DNA from: SZUA-152 sp964401355 | GTDB lineage: Bacteria; Pseudomonadota; Gammaproteobacteria; SZUA-152 | Assembly: GCA_964401355.1 (NCBI GenBank) | Contig: CAYNYJ010000041.1 | Coordinates: forward strand, 1 to 31,723 | Direction: 5' to 3' | Length of the DNA stretch: 31,723 nt | Part shown: positions 23,609 through 31,723 of the stretch, one piece after another | Position numbering within the stretch: the first letter of the stretch is position 1 | How the letters are laid out: each line of letters begins with the position of its first letter | Position numbers and translations under genes: made by a program | The notes under the pieces: model-generated | What the model was told of the DNA's origin: nothing | Databases searched by the model: none | What the model saw: the letters and a program-made list of their open reading frames with translations, nothing else

Positions 23609-24253
23609 TTAACGTGACCTGAACCAGCGTTTGCGCAGGATGTCGAAAACGCGGTTGGGGTACCACACTTTGCCCAGGCTGCCGTTGTAGCGGGCCAGGG
23701 CGCGCTGAAAATCACCCTTTTCTCTTTCGAGGTAGTGTTTGAGGATGGTGCAGCCGAAACGCAGGTTGGTCCGAACATCGAACAGGTTGTCGCCAGCTTG
23801 GGGAATCTCCTTGAGCCAAAAGGGCATAATCTGCATCAGCCCGCGGGCACCAGCGTGGGAGATGGCCCAGCGGTCAAAGTTACTCTCGGTGTTGATCACC
23901 GCCAGCACCAGCTCCGGGGCGAGATCGGCGCGCTTGGCCTCGTAGTGAATATTCTTCAGCAATTCCAGGCGCTCGGCGTCATTGGGTACGCGGGATTTGA
24001 GACGGGTGGACATGTCCATCAGCCAGACCTCGGCCTCGAAGCGATCCTCAAAACTGTCGGACTCACCGATGGCTTTTTCCAGCACACTTCGCAGGTTTGC
24101 ATCGGGCCGTTCCTGAGTGGCCGCTGGTGTTGCGGCGGCGGTCAAAAGTAACAATAAACAGAACGCAGGACGCAATAACCACAGGGCATTGCGTCGTGTG
24201 CAAGCCTCGCCAAACAGCCGAGGAGGGCAAGCAGAAGAGTGAGTGACCGTCAT
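23609..24253 (-). CDS. Lytic transglycosylase with SLT domain
   Basis: A 214-residue exported enzyme that cleaves the MurNAc-GlcNAc bond in peptidoglycan, forming 1,6-anhydro ends. A hydrophobic segment (FCLLLLLTAAATPAA) at about residues 31-45 is the signal peptide. The SLT domain contains the catalytic Glu123 in NTESNFD, then GARGLMQIMPFW, and ARYNGSLG. The start overlaps the proS stop by four bases (ATGA), so the two are co-translated. Its anhydro-muropeptide products would ultimately feed the recycling route that AmgK/MurU serve. Confidence 0.92.
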   Translation of the reverse strand: MTVTHSSACPPRLFGEACTRRNALWLLRPAFCLLLLLTAAATPAATQERPDANLRSVLEKAIGESDSFEDRFEAEVWLMDMSTRLKSRVPNDAERLELLKNIHYEAKRADLAPELVLAVINTESNFDRWAISHAGARGLMQIMPFWLKEIPQAGDNLFDVRTNLRFGCTILKHYLEREKGDFQRALARYNGSLGKVWYPNRVFDILRKRWFRSR

Positions 24254-25983
24254 GTTGTTTTTGTCGACTTGGCGATTTTTTCCTTGAGGAAATTGATCAC
24301 ATTCGTCAACTCGACATCCTGTTTGTCGGCATCTTTGCGTCCTTTATATTCGATATTGCCGGCATCCAGTCCACGTTCACCCAATACCAGCCGATGTGGA
24401 ATGCCGACCAGCTCCATGTCGGCGAACATCACTCCGGGGCGTTCCTTGCGATCATCCAGCAGCACCTCAAAGCCGGCGGCTTGTAGCTCATCGTGCAGTT
24501 GCTCCACGGCCTCGCGTACCCGTTGTGACTTGTGCAGGTTCATAGGCACCAGCGCAATCTGGAAAGGCGCGATGGCCTCAGGCCAGATGATACCGCTGTT
24601 GTCGTGATTCTGCTCGATGGCGGCGGCTACCACGCGTGACACACCGATGCCGTAGCAGCCCATGGTCATCACCGTGGCCTTGCCGTTTTCGTCCAGCACT
24701 GTGGCTTTCATGGCCTCAGCGTATTTCTGGCCGAGTTGGAAAATGTGTCCCACCTCGATGCCGCGTTTGATGGACAGGGTGCCTTTACCGTTGGGGCTGG
24801 GGTCACCTTCCACTACGCTGCGCAGGTCGGCGACCTCGGGCAGCGGCAGGTCGCGCTCCCAGTTGATGCCGAAATAGTGTTTGTCGTCCACATTGGCACC
24901 GGCGCTGAAATCGCTCATGGCCGCTACTGTGCGGTCGGCGATGCAGGGAATGGTTAATTTCACTGGTCCCAGAGAGCCGGGTCCGGCACTGATGGCGGCG
25001 CGGATTTTCTCCTCGCTGGCGAACTCCAGCGGCGTGGCTACTTGCGGCAGCTTTTCCGCCTTGATGCTATTGAGTTCGTGGTCACCGCGTACCAGCAATG
25101 CGACCAGCTCGCTGTTGGAGGCTTCGCTGGCATGAACGATGAGGGTTTTGACGGTTTTTTCGATGGGCAGGTTAAATTGTGTCACCAGCTCGTCGATGGT
25201 CTTGGCCTTCGGTGTATCGACCAGGGTCATTTTCACGTTCGCGGCCGGGCGTTCCCCGGTCGGTGCTAGCGCTTCGGCCAGCTCTACATTGGCGGCGTAA
25301 TCGCTGTCGCTGGAGAAGGCGATGGCATCTTCACCGGACTCGGCCAGTACGTGGAATTCGTGCGAGGCGTTGCCGCCGATGGAGCCGGGGTCGGCCTGCA
25401 CCGGGCGGAAATCGAGGCCCAGGCGGGTGAAGATGCGAGTGTAGGCTTCGAACATGCGGTCGTAGGTTTGTTGCAGTGAGTCTTGTGTGGCGTGAAACGA
25501 ATAAGCGTCTTTCATCAGAAATTCACGGGCACGCATGATGCCAAAACGGGGCCGGGTTTCATCGCGGAATTTGGTTTGAATCTGGTAGAAAGTGGCGGGC
25601 AGCTGTTTATAGCTGCGCAGTTCGCGGCGGCACAGGTCGGTGATCACCTCCTCGTGGGTAGGGCCAAAACAGAATTCGCGGTTGTGACGATCGCGTAGCC
25701 GCAGCAGTTCACTGCCATATTGTTCCCAGCGACCGGACTCCTGCCACAGTTCCGAGGGCTGAATCGCCGGCATTAGCAGCTCCTGTGCTCCGGCACGATC
25801 CATTTCCGCGCGCACGATGGCCTCGACTTTTCTTAAGACTCGCAATCCCATCGGTAGCCAGGTGTACAGACCTGCAGCCAGTTTGCGAATCATCCCCGCG
25901 CGCAGCATGAGCTGGTGGCTGATGATCTCGGCATCGGCAGGGGTTTCTTTTTGGGTGGCGAGCAAAAACTGTGAGGTGCGCAT
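24250..25983 (-). CDS. proS: Prolyl-tRNA synthetase, bacterial type
   Basis: Class II synthetase that charges tRNA-Pro. The 577 residues include the N-terminal catalytic part (MRTSQFLLATQKETPADAEI, LMLRAGMIRKLAAGLYTWLP; motif 2 at RDETRPRFGIMRAREFLMKDAYSF), an inserted editing domain at about 240-380 that removes mischarged alanine, motif 3 (GCYGIGVSRVVAAAIEQ) and the C-terminal anticodon-binding domain (QIALVPMNLHKS). AGG lies six bases before the ATG. The lytic transglycosylase gene is translationally coupled downstream. Confidence 0.97.
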   Translation of the reverse strand: MRTSQFLLATQKETPADAEIISHQLMLRAGMIRKLAAGLYTWLPMGLRVLRKVEAIVRAEMDRAGAQELLMPAIQPSELWQESGRWEQYGSELLRLRDRHNREFCFGPTHEEVITDLCRRELRSYKQLPATFYQIQTKFRDETRPRFGIMRAREFLMKDAYSFHATQDSLQQTYDRMFEAYTRIFTRLGLDFRPVQADPGSIGGNASHEFHVLAESGEDAIAFSSDSDYAANVELAEALAPTGERPAANVKMTLVDTPKAKTIDELVTQFNLPIEKTVKTLIVHASEASNSELVALLVRGDHELNSIKAEKLPQVATPLEFASEEKIRAAISAGPGSLGPVKLTIPCIADRTVAAMSDFSAGANVDDKHYFGINWERDLPLPEVADLRSVVEGDPSPNGKGTLSIKRGIEVGHIFQLGQKYAEAMKATVLDENGKATVMTMGCYGIGVSRVVAAAIEQNHDNSGIIWPEAIAPFQIALVPMNLHKSQRVREAVEQLHDELQAAGFEVLLDDRKERPGVMFADMELVGIPHRLVLGERGLDAGNIEYKGRKDADKQDVELTNVINFLKEKIAKSTKTT

Positions 25984-26016
25984 GAATACCTACTTGTGAC
26001 GTTGAGTTGAGACTTT

Positions 26017-26055
26017 GGGTTAAAAAACAGGGTTAAAAAACAGGGTTGAAAAGCA
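26017..26055. repeat. Three 13-base tandem repeats upstream of proS
   Basis: GGGTTAAAAAACA occurs twice in tandem (26017-26029, 26030-26042), followed by a diverged third unit GGGTTGAAAAGCA. They lie 35-70 bases upstream of proS, within its likely promoter or leader. Confidence 0.65.
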
Positions 26056-26346
26056 GAATTAAGAATCAGGGCGAAATTGTAGCGGTAAGCGGCGGCCGCG
26101 CCAATGTTTACTGTGGCGGTCACAGGGGTGTGGTTTTGTTTGAATACGGTCAGGTCGGTTGGAATGGGCCTGTGAGCTTCAACAAATCAACCCTTCCAGC
26201 CGCTGTCGTGGTATTGGCCGCTCACTTGAAGTGTCCGGGTTAGTGGGGATCGCTAGCCAGAAATAATCATGCCGTCGTATTGTTTTGCATTCAGGCGGTA
26301 AAAATCTCCGTTCGTGTTTTGCCTTTGCATCGGGTGATGTGAAGCG
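26056..26346. other. Intergenic region between proS and the sensor kinase gene
   Basis: About 290 bases that should hold the upstream part of the proS promoter and the 3' flank of the kinase gene. I see no reading frame with a ribosome-binding site, no terminator with a T-run on either strand and no tRNA. Confidence 0.4.
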
Positions 26347-27912
26347 TTAACCAAATTGATAGGTCGGCAGTGAAAAACTGAAAGTGGTGCCGTGGTCAAC
26401 TTTGCTCGCGGCCTGGATGTTGCTGCCGTGTAAATCAATGATGCGTTTGGCGATGGACAGGCCCAGCCCGGCATTTTTTGCGCAGGCGGTGCGGGTTTTT
26501 TCCAGCCGATAAAAGCGTTCAAAGATGTGACCTATTTCGTCTTCGGGGATTCCCTGGCCGGTGTCGGCGACTTTGATCATGATGTTATCGGATTCCCCGG
26601 TGAGCGACAGTGTGATCTGGCCGCCGGGGGGAGTGTAACGCAGGGCGTTGCCAATCAGGTTGTCCAGCACACGTTGTATCAGACCAATATCGCCGTAAGC
26701 GTAGGGCAGGTCGTTGACGAAGTTGGATTTGATGGTGACGTTGTGTTTTTCGGCTTCGAGCTTGAATTTGTGGATGATGTCATGCACCAGCTCGGTGAGG
26801 GAAAAAGGCTCGACGTTGAGTACAGTTTCGCTGGAATCGAGTTTGGCCAGTTCAAACAAATCACTCACCAGTGTGTTGAGACGGGTGCTTTGTGCAATGG
26901 CGATTGCCAGGTATTGCCGGCGCTCTTCTATGTTGAGCGAGGCATCTTTTAACAACAGTGTTTCCAGGTAGCCGTGCAACGAGGTGAGTGGGGTGCGCAG
27001 ATCATGCGAGACATTGGCAACCATCTCTCGACGCTTGGCATCGGTTTGCAATAATGCTTCCATTTGCTGGTCAATGCGGTCGGCCATCAAGTTGAAGTTA
27101 ATGCCCAGCCGGTCGATTTCATCTGTGGAGTGTTCTGCGACGGGATAGCGCTGTGTGGGATTTTTGGACGATTGTGTGGGCGATGGATTACTGGCTTTGC
27201 CGTAGTCGGCCATGATGCGTGACAGACGCCGCAGGCGACGTGTCAATAAAGCAAAGGCGGTCAGACCTGCGGCCAGGGCGAACAGTAAGCTGACGCCGAG
27301 CCCGGTGGTGGTAAATTGTAAAATGTAACTGCCTTTGATCATGTCGGTGACACTGTCAAAGGCTTCGCCTTCAAGAATCACGTATAGATAACCCGCAGGT
27401 TTGTTGGGGCTGTCACCAGGAATAGGGGCTGCGGAAAATACCTTTTGTCGTGCTGCCTGGCCCGTGCCGCGAGGGTCGTCACCCATCAAGGGGTAAGTGG
27501 CATTACCTGCGAGAAATTGCTGAATCGGTGTCAGTGATACGGACTGGCGTTTGACGTGACCTTCCGGTGCAGAGAAGGCGAGGATGTTTCCGGTTGCATC
27601 GAGCAGATACAATTCGATGCTGGGATTGATCACCATCAGCCAGTGAAACAGGGATTCCAGGGCTTTTTGATTCACTTGCAGTGAGCCTTGTTGGGAGGCT
27701 TGTTGTCCCGTCGAATTCTGTGTCGCACTTTGTTTTTTAAACAAAGGCTCTTCGGCCACAATGTGTTCTGCCAGCGCAACGTTAAGTTTTTGGGTCAGTT
27801 CCTGCTGATACATCTCTGCTGAGTACAACACCATGCTGTAGACCACGTAGCCGATGATGATGAAGAGGGAAAATAAAACGGCGGCGATACGGCTGTATAG
27901 AGTACGAAACAT
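26347..27912 (-). CDS. Two-component sensor histidine kinase
   Basis: A 521-residue inner-membrane kinase. Transmembrane helix 1 is at about residues 8-30, a periplasmic domain of about 165 residues follows (dCache/PAS-like fragment SIELYLLDATGNILAFS, and YLYVILEG before the membrane), helix 2 is at about 203-224, then HAMP (with a polar insertion SNPSPTQSSKNPTQ), the phosphorylated His303 in NVSHDLRTPLTSLHG, and an ATP-binding domain (NLIGNALRYT, DTGQGIPEDE, GLGLSIAKRI). It lies 60 bases after its regulator gene and is surely its partner. The signal is unknown. Confidence 0.94.
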   Translation of the reverse strand: MFRTLYSRIAAVLFSLFIIIGYVVYSMVLYSAEMYQQELTQKLNVALAEHIVAEEPLFKKQSATQNSTGQQASQQGSLQVNQKALESLFHWLMVINPSIELYLLDATGNILAFSAPEGHVKRQSVSLTPIQQFLAGNATYPLMGDDPRGTGQAARQKVFSAAPIPGDSPNKPAGYLYVILEGEAFDSVTDMIKGSYILQFTTTGLGVSLLFALAAGLTAFALLTRRLRRLSRIMADYGKASNPSPTQSSKNPTQRYPVAEHSTDEIDRLGINFNLMADRIDQQMEALLQTDAKRREMVANVSHDLRTPLTSLHGYLETLLLKDASLNIEERRQYLAIAIAQSTRLNTLVSDLFELAKLDSSETVLNVEPFSLTELVHDIIHKFKLEAEKHNVTIKSNFVNDLPYAYGDIGLIQRVLDNLIGNALRYTPPGGQITLSLTGESDNIMIKVADTGQGIPEDEIGHIFERFYRLEKTRTACAKNAGLGLSIAKRIIDLHGSNIQAASKVDHGTTFSFSLPTYQFG

Positions 27913-27972
27913 AATCTTGTCTCTGTTTGTATTTTTCTGGTAGGTGATTAATCGACGGTATTTGGGCTTGGT

Positions 27973-28692
27973 TTATGGAAGCTCAAGTTGATCAGAAAAT
28001 TTATAACCGACGCCCCACACAGTGAGGATGTAGCTGGGGGAGGAGGGGATTTCTTCAATCTTTGAGCGGAGTCGATTGATGTGTGAATTGACGGTGTGCT
28101 CATAGCCCTCATGACCATAGCCCCACACGCTATCCAGTAGTTGACAGCGGGTGAAGACCTGGCCGGGGTGAGTGGCAAAGTGCCACAACAAATCGAACTC
28201 GCGCGCGGTGAGGTCGATGGGCTTGTCGGCAATAGTGACGTGTCTTTTGGTCTGATCAAGAAAAAGTTCGCCAGCGCGCAGTTCTTTGGCCACGGAGCTG
28301 CTTGTGTCGCGTGTTTCTGCGCGGCGCAGAATGGCTTTGGCACGGGCGACCAGCTCGCGCACACTGAACGGTTTGGGTAGGTAATCATCGGCCCCCATTT
28401 CCAGGCCGACGATACGATCCAGCTCGGCGCTTTTGGCGGTCAGCATCAGAATCGGGGTGTTGTTGTCGGTGCCACGCAGGCGACGGCAGATTTCCAGGCC
28501 ATCGATGCCCGGCAGCATCAGGTCGAGGATGATGAGGTCGAAGCGTTTCTTTTGTGCCAGTGACAGGCCGACATTGCCATCGCTGGCCACTTGCACTTCG
28601 GCCCCCAGGTCCTGCAGGTGCATGGACACCAATTTGGCAATATCATAATTGTCTTCGACGACTAAAAACTGTTTCATGCGAGCTTTACTCAT
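27973..28692 (-). CDS. OmpR-family response regulator
   Basis: A 239-residue regulator. The receiver domain has the acidic residues in VVEDNYD, the phosphorylated Asp57 in LIILDLMLPGIDGLE, and a lysine in DDYLPKPFS. The C-terminal winged helix-turn-helix contains LTAREFDLLWHFATHPGQVFTR and HINRLRSKIEE. An internal ATG six codons in (28677) is another possible start. First gene of a two-gene unit with the following sensor kinase. Confidence 0.94.
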   Translation of the reverse strand: MSKARMKQFLVVEDNYDIAKLVSMHLQDLGAEVQVASDGNVGLSLAQKKRFDLIILDLMLPGIDGLEICRRLRGTDNNTPILMLTAKSAELDRIVGLEMGADDYLPKPFSVRELVARAKAILRRAETRDTSSSVAKELRAGELFLDQTKRHVTIADKPIDLTAREFDLLWHFATHPGQVFTRCQLLDSVWGYGHEGYEHTVNSHINRLRSKIEEIPSSPSYILTVWGVGYKFSDQLELP

Positions 28693-28765
28693 TTAAACAT
28701 CCATTATCTGTAGGGAAGTTTAGTTGTCAGATGTCACGAAACCATCACGTGTTGGTTTATGTCCG

Positions 28766-29233
28766 TTATCCCGTGGGTTTGCGCTGCTCGGGACGCAGTG
28801 TGGTGGTGTAATACTCTTCGGCAAGATCCGGATCGACGGGTTTTTGCTGGTCATCGATCAGAGGGTATTCGCCGTCATTCCAGCCGCGCAGTCCGGTTTT
28901 GAGGGAGCGCACTTGGCTGAAGCCCATTTGTGACAGGGTATCCGCAGCCAGAGCGCTACGTCGGCCGGAGCGGCAGATGACCACGATATTGCGTGTCCTG
29001 CCAGCGGCCAGTTCCGGTACGGTGTCGTCGTAATCATATTCACAGGCGGATTCGAGAATGCCGCGTGCCACGTTCAGGGAATCCGGAATGTGGGCACGGG
29101 TGAACTCGTCGGGTTCGCTGACGTCGATGAGCAGCAAGTCCTTGTCGGCCTCCAGTTCGTCGGCCAAATCCCAGGGGAACACTTCCTGCACGTGTTTGAG
29201 GCAATCATTGACCAGTTCGTCGTAGCTTTTCAC
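28766..29233 (-). CDS. Cytoplasmic single-domain rhodanese
   Basis: A 155-residue protein without signal peptide. A rhodanese domain follows a short N-terminal extension: LLLIDVSEPDEFTRAHIPDSLNV and the active loop CRSGRRS, where the cysteine would carry a persulfide. The C-terminal tail (DPDLAEEYYTTTLRPEQRKP) lies outside the domain. It follows the NarL-like gene by 18 bases, so it is likely co-transcribed with narX/narL-like genes. That pairing suggests a sulfur-transfer role tied to nitrate or redox control, an inference. Confidence 0.9.
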   Translation of the reverse strand: MKSYDELVNDCLKHVQEVFPWDLADELEADKDLLLIDVSEPDEFTRAHIPDSLNVARGILESACEYDYDDTVPELAAGRTRNIVVICRSGRRSALAADTLSQMGFSQVRSLKTGLRGWNDGEYPLIDDQQKPVDPDLAEEYYTTTLRPEQRKPTG

Positions 29234-29251
29234 GGGTGTTTATTGAGTGAT

Positions 29252-29908
29252 TTAATTGATGGGGATACGGCGTCGGCCCAGGCCTTGTTCGACGGCAATT
29301 ACGGCGGCTTCCACACGTGAGCTGACCCCCAGTTTTCGGAGTATCGCTTTGACATGCAATTTAACGGTGCCGTCGGTAATGCCCAGTTCACGCGCGATCA
29401 CTTTGTTGCTTTGACCGATGGCCAAGTGTTCGATGATTTCGGTTTCGCGTGGGGTGAGATCCGAGAGAGGGGTCTTGATTTCGATTTCATCGGTATTGCC
29501 TTGTAAGGCCCGAGCCAGGGTGCCGGCGAGTTGGGGAGCGACTACGGTCTCGCCCTTGACGATATTGTGCAGGGCGGCTACCAGTTCCTCCGGGTCCATG
29601 TCTTTGAGCAGATAACCCTGGGCGCCATTGCGCAGGGATTCCACCAGATCGCGGTCTTCATTGCTGGTGGTGAGCATGGAAATGGGCACCGTGACCCCGG
29701 CACTGCGCAGACGCTTCAGCACTTCCAGCCCATCCATATCCGGCATGCGCATATCCAGCAGGATGACATCCGGATTGGCTTCGTCGACGATGTCCAAACC
29801 CTCCTGGCCGGTATTGACGTCAGCAATGACTTCGATGCCACTGCGTTCCAGCAAATTTTTCAGGCCCAGACGGAACAGGGTGTGATCATCAATTAATTGT
29901 ACTTTCAT
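29252..29908 (-). CDS. NarL/FixJ-family response regulator
   Basis: A 218-residue regulator from ATG 29908. The receiver domain has QLIDDHTLFRLGL, the phosphorylated Asp52 in VILLDMRMPDMDGLE, and a lysine in YLLKDMDPEE. The LuxR-type DNA-binding domain contains LTPRETEIIEHLAIGQSNKVIARELGI and GTVKLHVKAILRKLGVSSR, very close to NarL. Two upstream in-frame ATG codons (29956, 29983) would add 16 or 25 residues that do not fit the family; no start has a good ribosome-binding site. Its partner kinase is the upstream NarX-like gene. Confidence 0.93.
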   Translation of the reverse strand: MKVQLIDDHTLFRLGLKNLLERSGIEVIADVNTGQEGLDIVDEANPDVILLDMRMPDMDGLEVLKRLRSAGVTVPISMLTTSNEDRDLVESLRNGAQGYLLKDMDPEELVAALHNIVKGETVVAPQLAGTLARALQGNTDEIEIKTPLSDLTPRETEIIEHLAIGQSNKVIARELGITDGTVKLHVKAILRKLGVSSRVEAAVIAVEQGLGRRRIPIN

Positions 29909-30049
29909 TGTTTTTACATTATTTTCGCGTTGTTTTAGGTTGTTGCTTCCGGTCATCGATTTTTTGCCAGTATTCCTAGGCATGCTGTAAGTTTAGCGGA
30001 ATATGGCTTTTTTGCGAAATTGGCGCTGTCGTGGGTAGAGATGCCGCCA

Positions 30050-31723
30050 CTATTTTTTTGCAGGGCCGTCTGCATGGTGTAATTCCAGCTCGATACGTGT
30101 GCCCTCGCCAGGATCGCTTTCTATGGTTAGCTCAGCGCCGATGCGTTGGGCCCGTTCCCGCATAATGGTCAAGCCAACATGTTCACCCGGTTGCGCACTA
30201 CTGACGTCAGCGACGATACCCTTGCCATCATCTTCGACCAGAAGATGGAAATGTTGGTCTTGGGAATAGCTTAATAATACTCGAACATGTTTGGCATCGC
30301 TGTGTTTTCGAATGTTGGTTAATGCTTCCTGAAGGATGTGCAGCAGGTGAACTTCCAGTACCGGCGGAAGGCGTAAATCCGGACATTCATTTTGGAAAAA
30401 CACCTGAATGTTGGCTTGATTCCTGAAACGTTCGATGAGGCCTTCAGTCGCGGGTATTAAGCCGCGTTCATCCATGCGAATGCGGAAGTGTGAGAGTAAT
30501 TCACGGAGCTCGAAGTTGGCATCATCCAGTTCCGATTTGATCTGTTCGACCTCATTTTCTGCATCTTTTGATACACCCAGGCTGCCTTTGTTTTCCTGAA
30601 GCAGGGTTTTTTGCAGCATGCTGACGCGGAAGCGCAGGCTGGCCAGGGTCTGTGCCAGTGAGTCATGTAATTCATGGGCAAGCATGGTGCGCTCTTGCAT
30701 TATGGAGAGCCGATGCGACTCTTCTTCCCAGTGTGATTTGGTAATCGCCATGCTCAGGTGTTGACCGATATTGGTCAGAATATCCTTGATGTCTTCACGC
30801 TCGGTGAGTCCCAGCTTTTCCACAAATAAATTATAAATGCCCAGAGTGCGGTTATTGTAACGCAGAGGGATCGCAATGTTTTCAAGCGTGTTGCCGGCGA
30901 ACAACAGTTCGCTAACGATGTTTTTACAGTTCTTGAATTGATTTTTACAGAGCAGCATATTTTTAGAAAATTCCTGCGCACACAGGCAATGTTCAATGGG
31001 TACGGAACGAATTTTCTCGATGATGTTTTCATCGAGACCCACACTGCCCACCAAACGCATTTGATGGTCGTCAGTGATCAAACGTACGGTGCCGGCATGG
31101 GCATAGACGATTTCGGTCAAGGTGTTGAGGAAGGCGATGAGCAGTTCGTCAATATCTTTCGCGGAATTACTGCGCGCCGCCACGTCATACAGGATTTCCA
31201 GTGAACGGGTTTTACGTTGCAGGGTGATGGTCTGGCGGTTGACCCGGTCATCCATCTCACGGGTCAGGGATCGCAGCGACTCGCCCAGTTTGTTGATATC
31301 TTTTGCCAGCGCAGAAAACTCACCCTGTTCAGGTTGTGGAACCCGTGCGGAAAGATCGCCGCTCAACATGCTCTGCGCCCAGTCACGCAACAGGGCGAGC
31401 GGTGTCAGCAGACGGGTTTTCACACAATGTAAGATACGTGACAGGAGCAGCAGGCCGATGCCGGTCAGGGTGAGCTGAACGATAAAAAAGATATCCTGCT
31501 GGGCAGGCCAAAAGTAAACGCCAAAGCTGGATGAAATAATAGTTAAAAAGATGAACGCCAGGCCGGCCAGCGGGCCATAGAGTTCACTAGTGACCATGCC
31601 GCGGGAACCCTTGGCATGAGGGGTGATGTTGTTACTGGTGTTGTTGCTGGTGTTGTTGCTGGTGTTGTTGCTGACATTGTTGCTGACATTGTTGCTGGTG
31701 TTGTTACTGGTGTTGTTACTGGT
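30050..31723 (-). CDS. NarX-like sensor histidine kinase, N-terminus beyond the window
   Basis: The frame is open to the window edge, so the true start lies outside; the first ATG inside is at 31597. Counting from it: two membrane helices (about 8-30 and 36-58) joined by only a few residues, a HAMP linker, a GAF-like domain with Cys204, Cys206, Cys217 and Cys224, then the dimerisation box AHELHDSLAQTLASLRFR (His311) and an ATP-binding domain (LQEALTNIRKHSDAKHV, VEDDGKGI). The helix pair leaves no room between them for the nitrate-binding periplasmic domain of classical NarX. Upstream of the ATG the frame encodes eight Thr/Val-Ser-Asn-Asn repeats. Pairs with the NarL-like regulator. Confidence 0.9.
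   Translation of the reverse strand, partial: TSNNTSNNTSNNVSNNVSNNTSNNTSNNTSNNITPHAKGSRGMVTSELYGPLAGLAFIFLTIISSSFGVYFWPAQQDIFFIVQLTLTGIGLLLLSRILHCVKTRLLTPLALLRDWAQSMLSGDLSARVPQPEQGEFSALAKDINKLGESLRSLTREMDDRVNRQTITLQRKTRSLEILYDVAARSNSAKDIDELLIAFLNTLTEIVYAHAGTVRLITDDHQMRLVGSVGLDENIIEKIRSVPIEHCLCAQEFSKNMLLCKNQFKNCKNIVSELLFAGNTLENIAIPLRYNNRTLGIYNLFVEKLGLTEREDIKDILTNIGQHLSMAITKSHWEEESHRLSIMQERTMLAHELHDSLAQTLASLRFRVSMLQKTLLQENKGSLGVSKDAENEVEQIKSELDDANFELRELLSHFRIRMDERGLIPATEGLIERFRNQANIQVFFQNECPDLRLPPVLEVHLLHILQEALTNIRKHSDAKHVRVLLSYSQDQHFHLLVEDDGKGIVADVSSAQPGEHVGLTIMRERAQRIGAELTIESDPGEGTRIELELHHADGPAKK
31628..31723 (-). repeat. 12-base tandem repeat encoding (T/V)SNN units
   Basis: Eight units of 12 bases run in frame with the NarX-like kinase to the window edge, encoding Thr-Ser-Asn-Asn with two Val-Ser-Asn-Asn variants. 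Unit number could vary by slippage without breaking the frame. The full extent is not visible. Confidence 0.88.

Noticed and set aside
26046..26243. A 65-residue reading frame between proS and the kinase gene
   Set aside because: Non-ATG start without ribosome-binding site and no family resemblance.

Overview
The window looks like a chromosomal segment of a gammaproteobacterium. It carries GpmI, SelO, an AmgK-MurU pair, a GacA/UvrY-type regulator and bacterial-type ProS. Four rhodanese-type domains or genes, two exported thioredoxin-fold proteins and a NarX/NarL-like pair suggest a redox- and sulfur-active, possibly nitrate-responsive lifestyle. That lifestyle is an inference from gene content; no sox, dsr or nar structural genes are present. 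I saw no tRNA, rRNA, insertion sequence or CRISPR array.

Region by region. 1-3165: gpmI and selO, convergent and overlapping by 17 bases. 3166-4124: no protein gene, but three tandem copies of what looks like an undescribed small-RNA gene. Each copy has the same promoter geometry, a conserved hairpin showing a CCCCCTAT loop, and its own Rho-independent terminator. 4125-4547: a small XRE-type repressor facing the array. 4662-6701: a patch of decayed genes, namely an ECF sigma factor cut after region 2 and joined to a frameshifted DUF5666-like lipoprotein gene, then yjbQ with a nonsense codon. 6775-10627: two tandem exported rhodaneses and a membrane PAS histidine kinase without a partner regulator. 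10648-11523: a short-chain dehydrogenase on the other strand.

11908-15578: an ECF sigma factor, its zinc-type anti-sigma factor, an exported Glu/His-rich protein built of 11-residue repeats, and a TPR plus beta-barrel outer-membrane protein. 15672-17520: AmgK and MurU, which salvage cell-wall sugars. 17678-18334: a GacA-like regulator. 18662-22274: a tightly packed set of TlpA-like protein, SoxW-like protein, TolC-like channel, HlyD-like adaptor and acylphosphatase, with no inner-membrane pump, followed by a cupin. 22761-25983 (minus): a duplicated-domain lipoprotein, a lytic transglycosylase and proS. 26347-28692 (minus): an OmpR-type regulator and sensor kinase. 28766 to the window end (minus): a NarX-like kinase that runs off the window, a NarL-like regulator and a cytoplasmic rhodanese.

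The strongest candidate for an undescribed system is the triplicated small-RNA locus at 3371-4063. Next come the thioredoxin/TolC/adaptor operon without a pump, and the ECF-linked hendecad-repeat protein beside a Slam-like outer-membrane protein.
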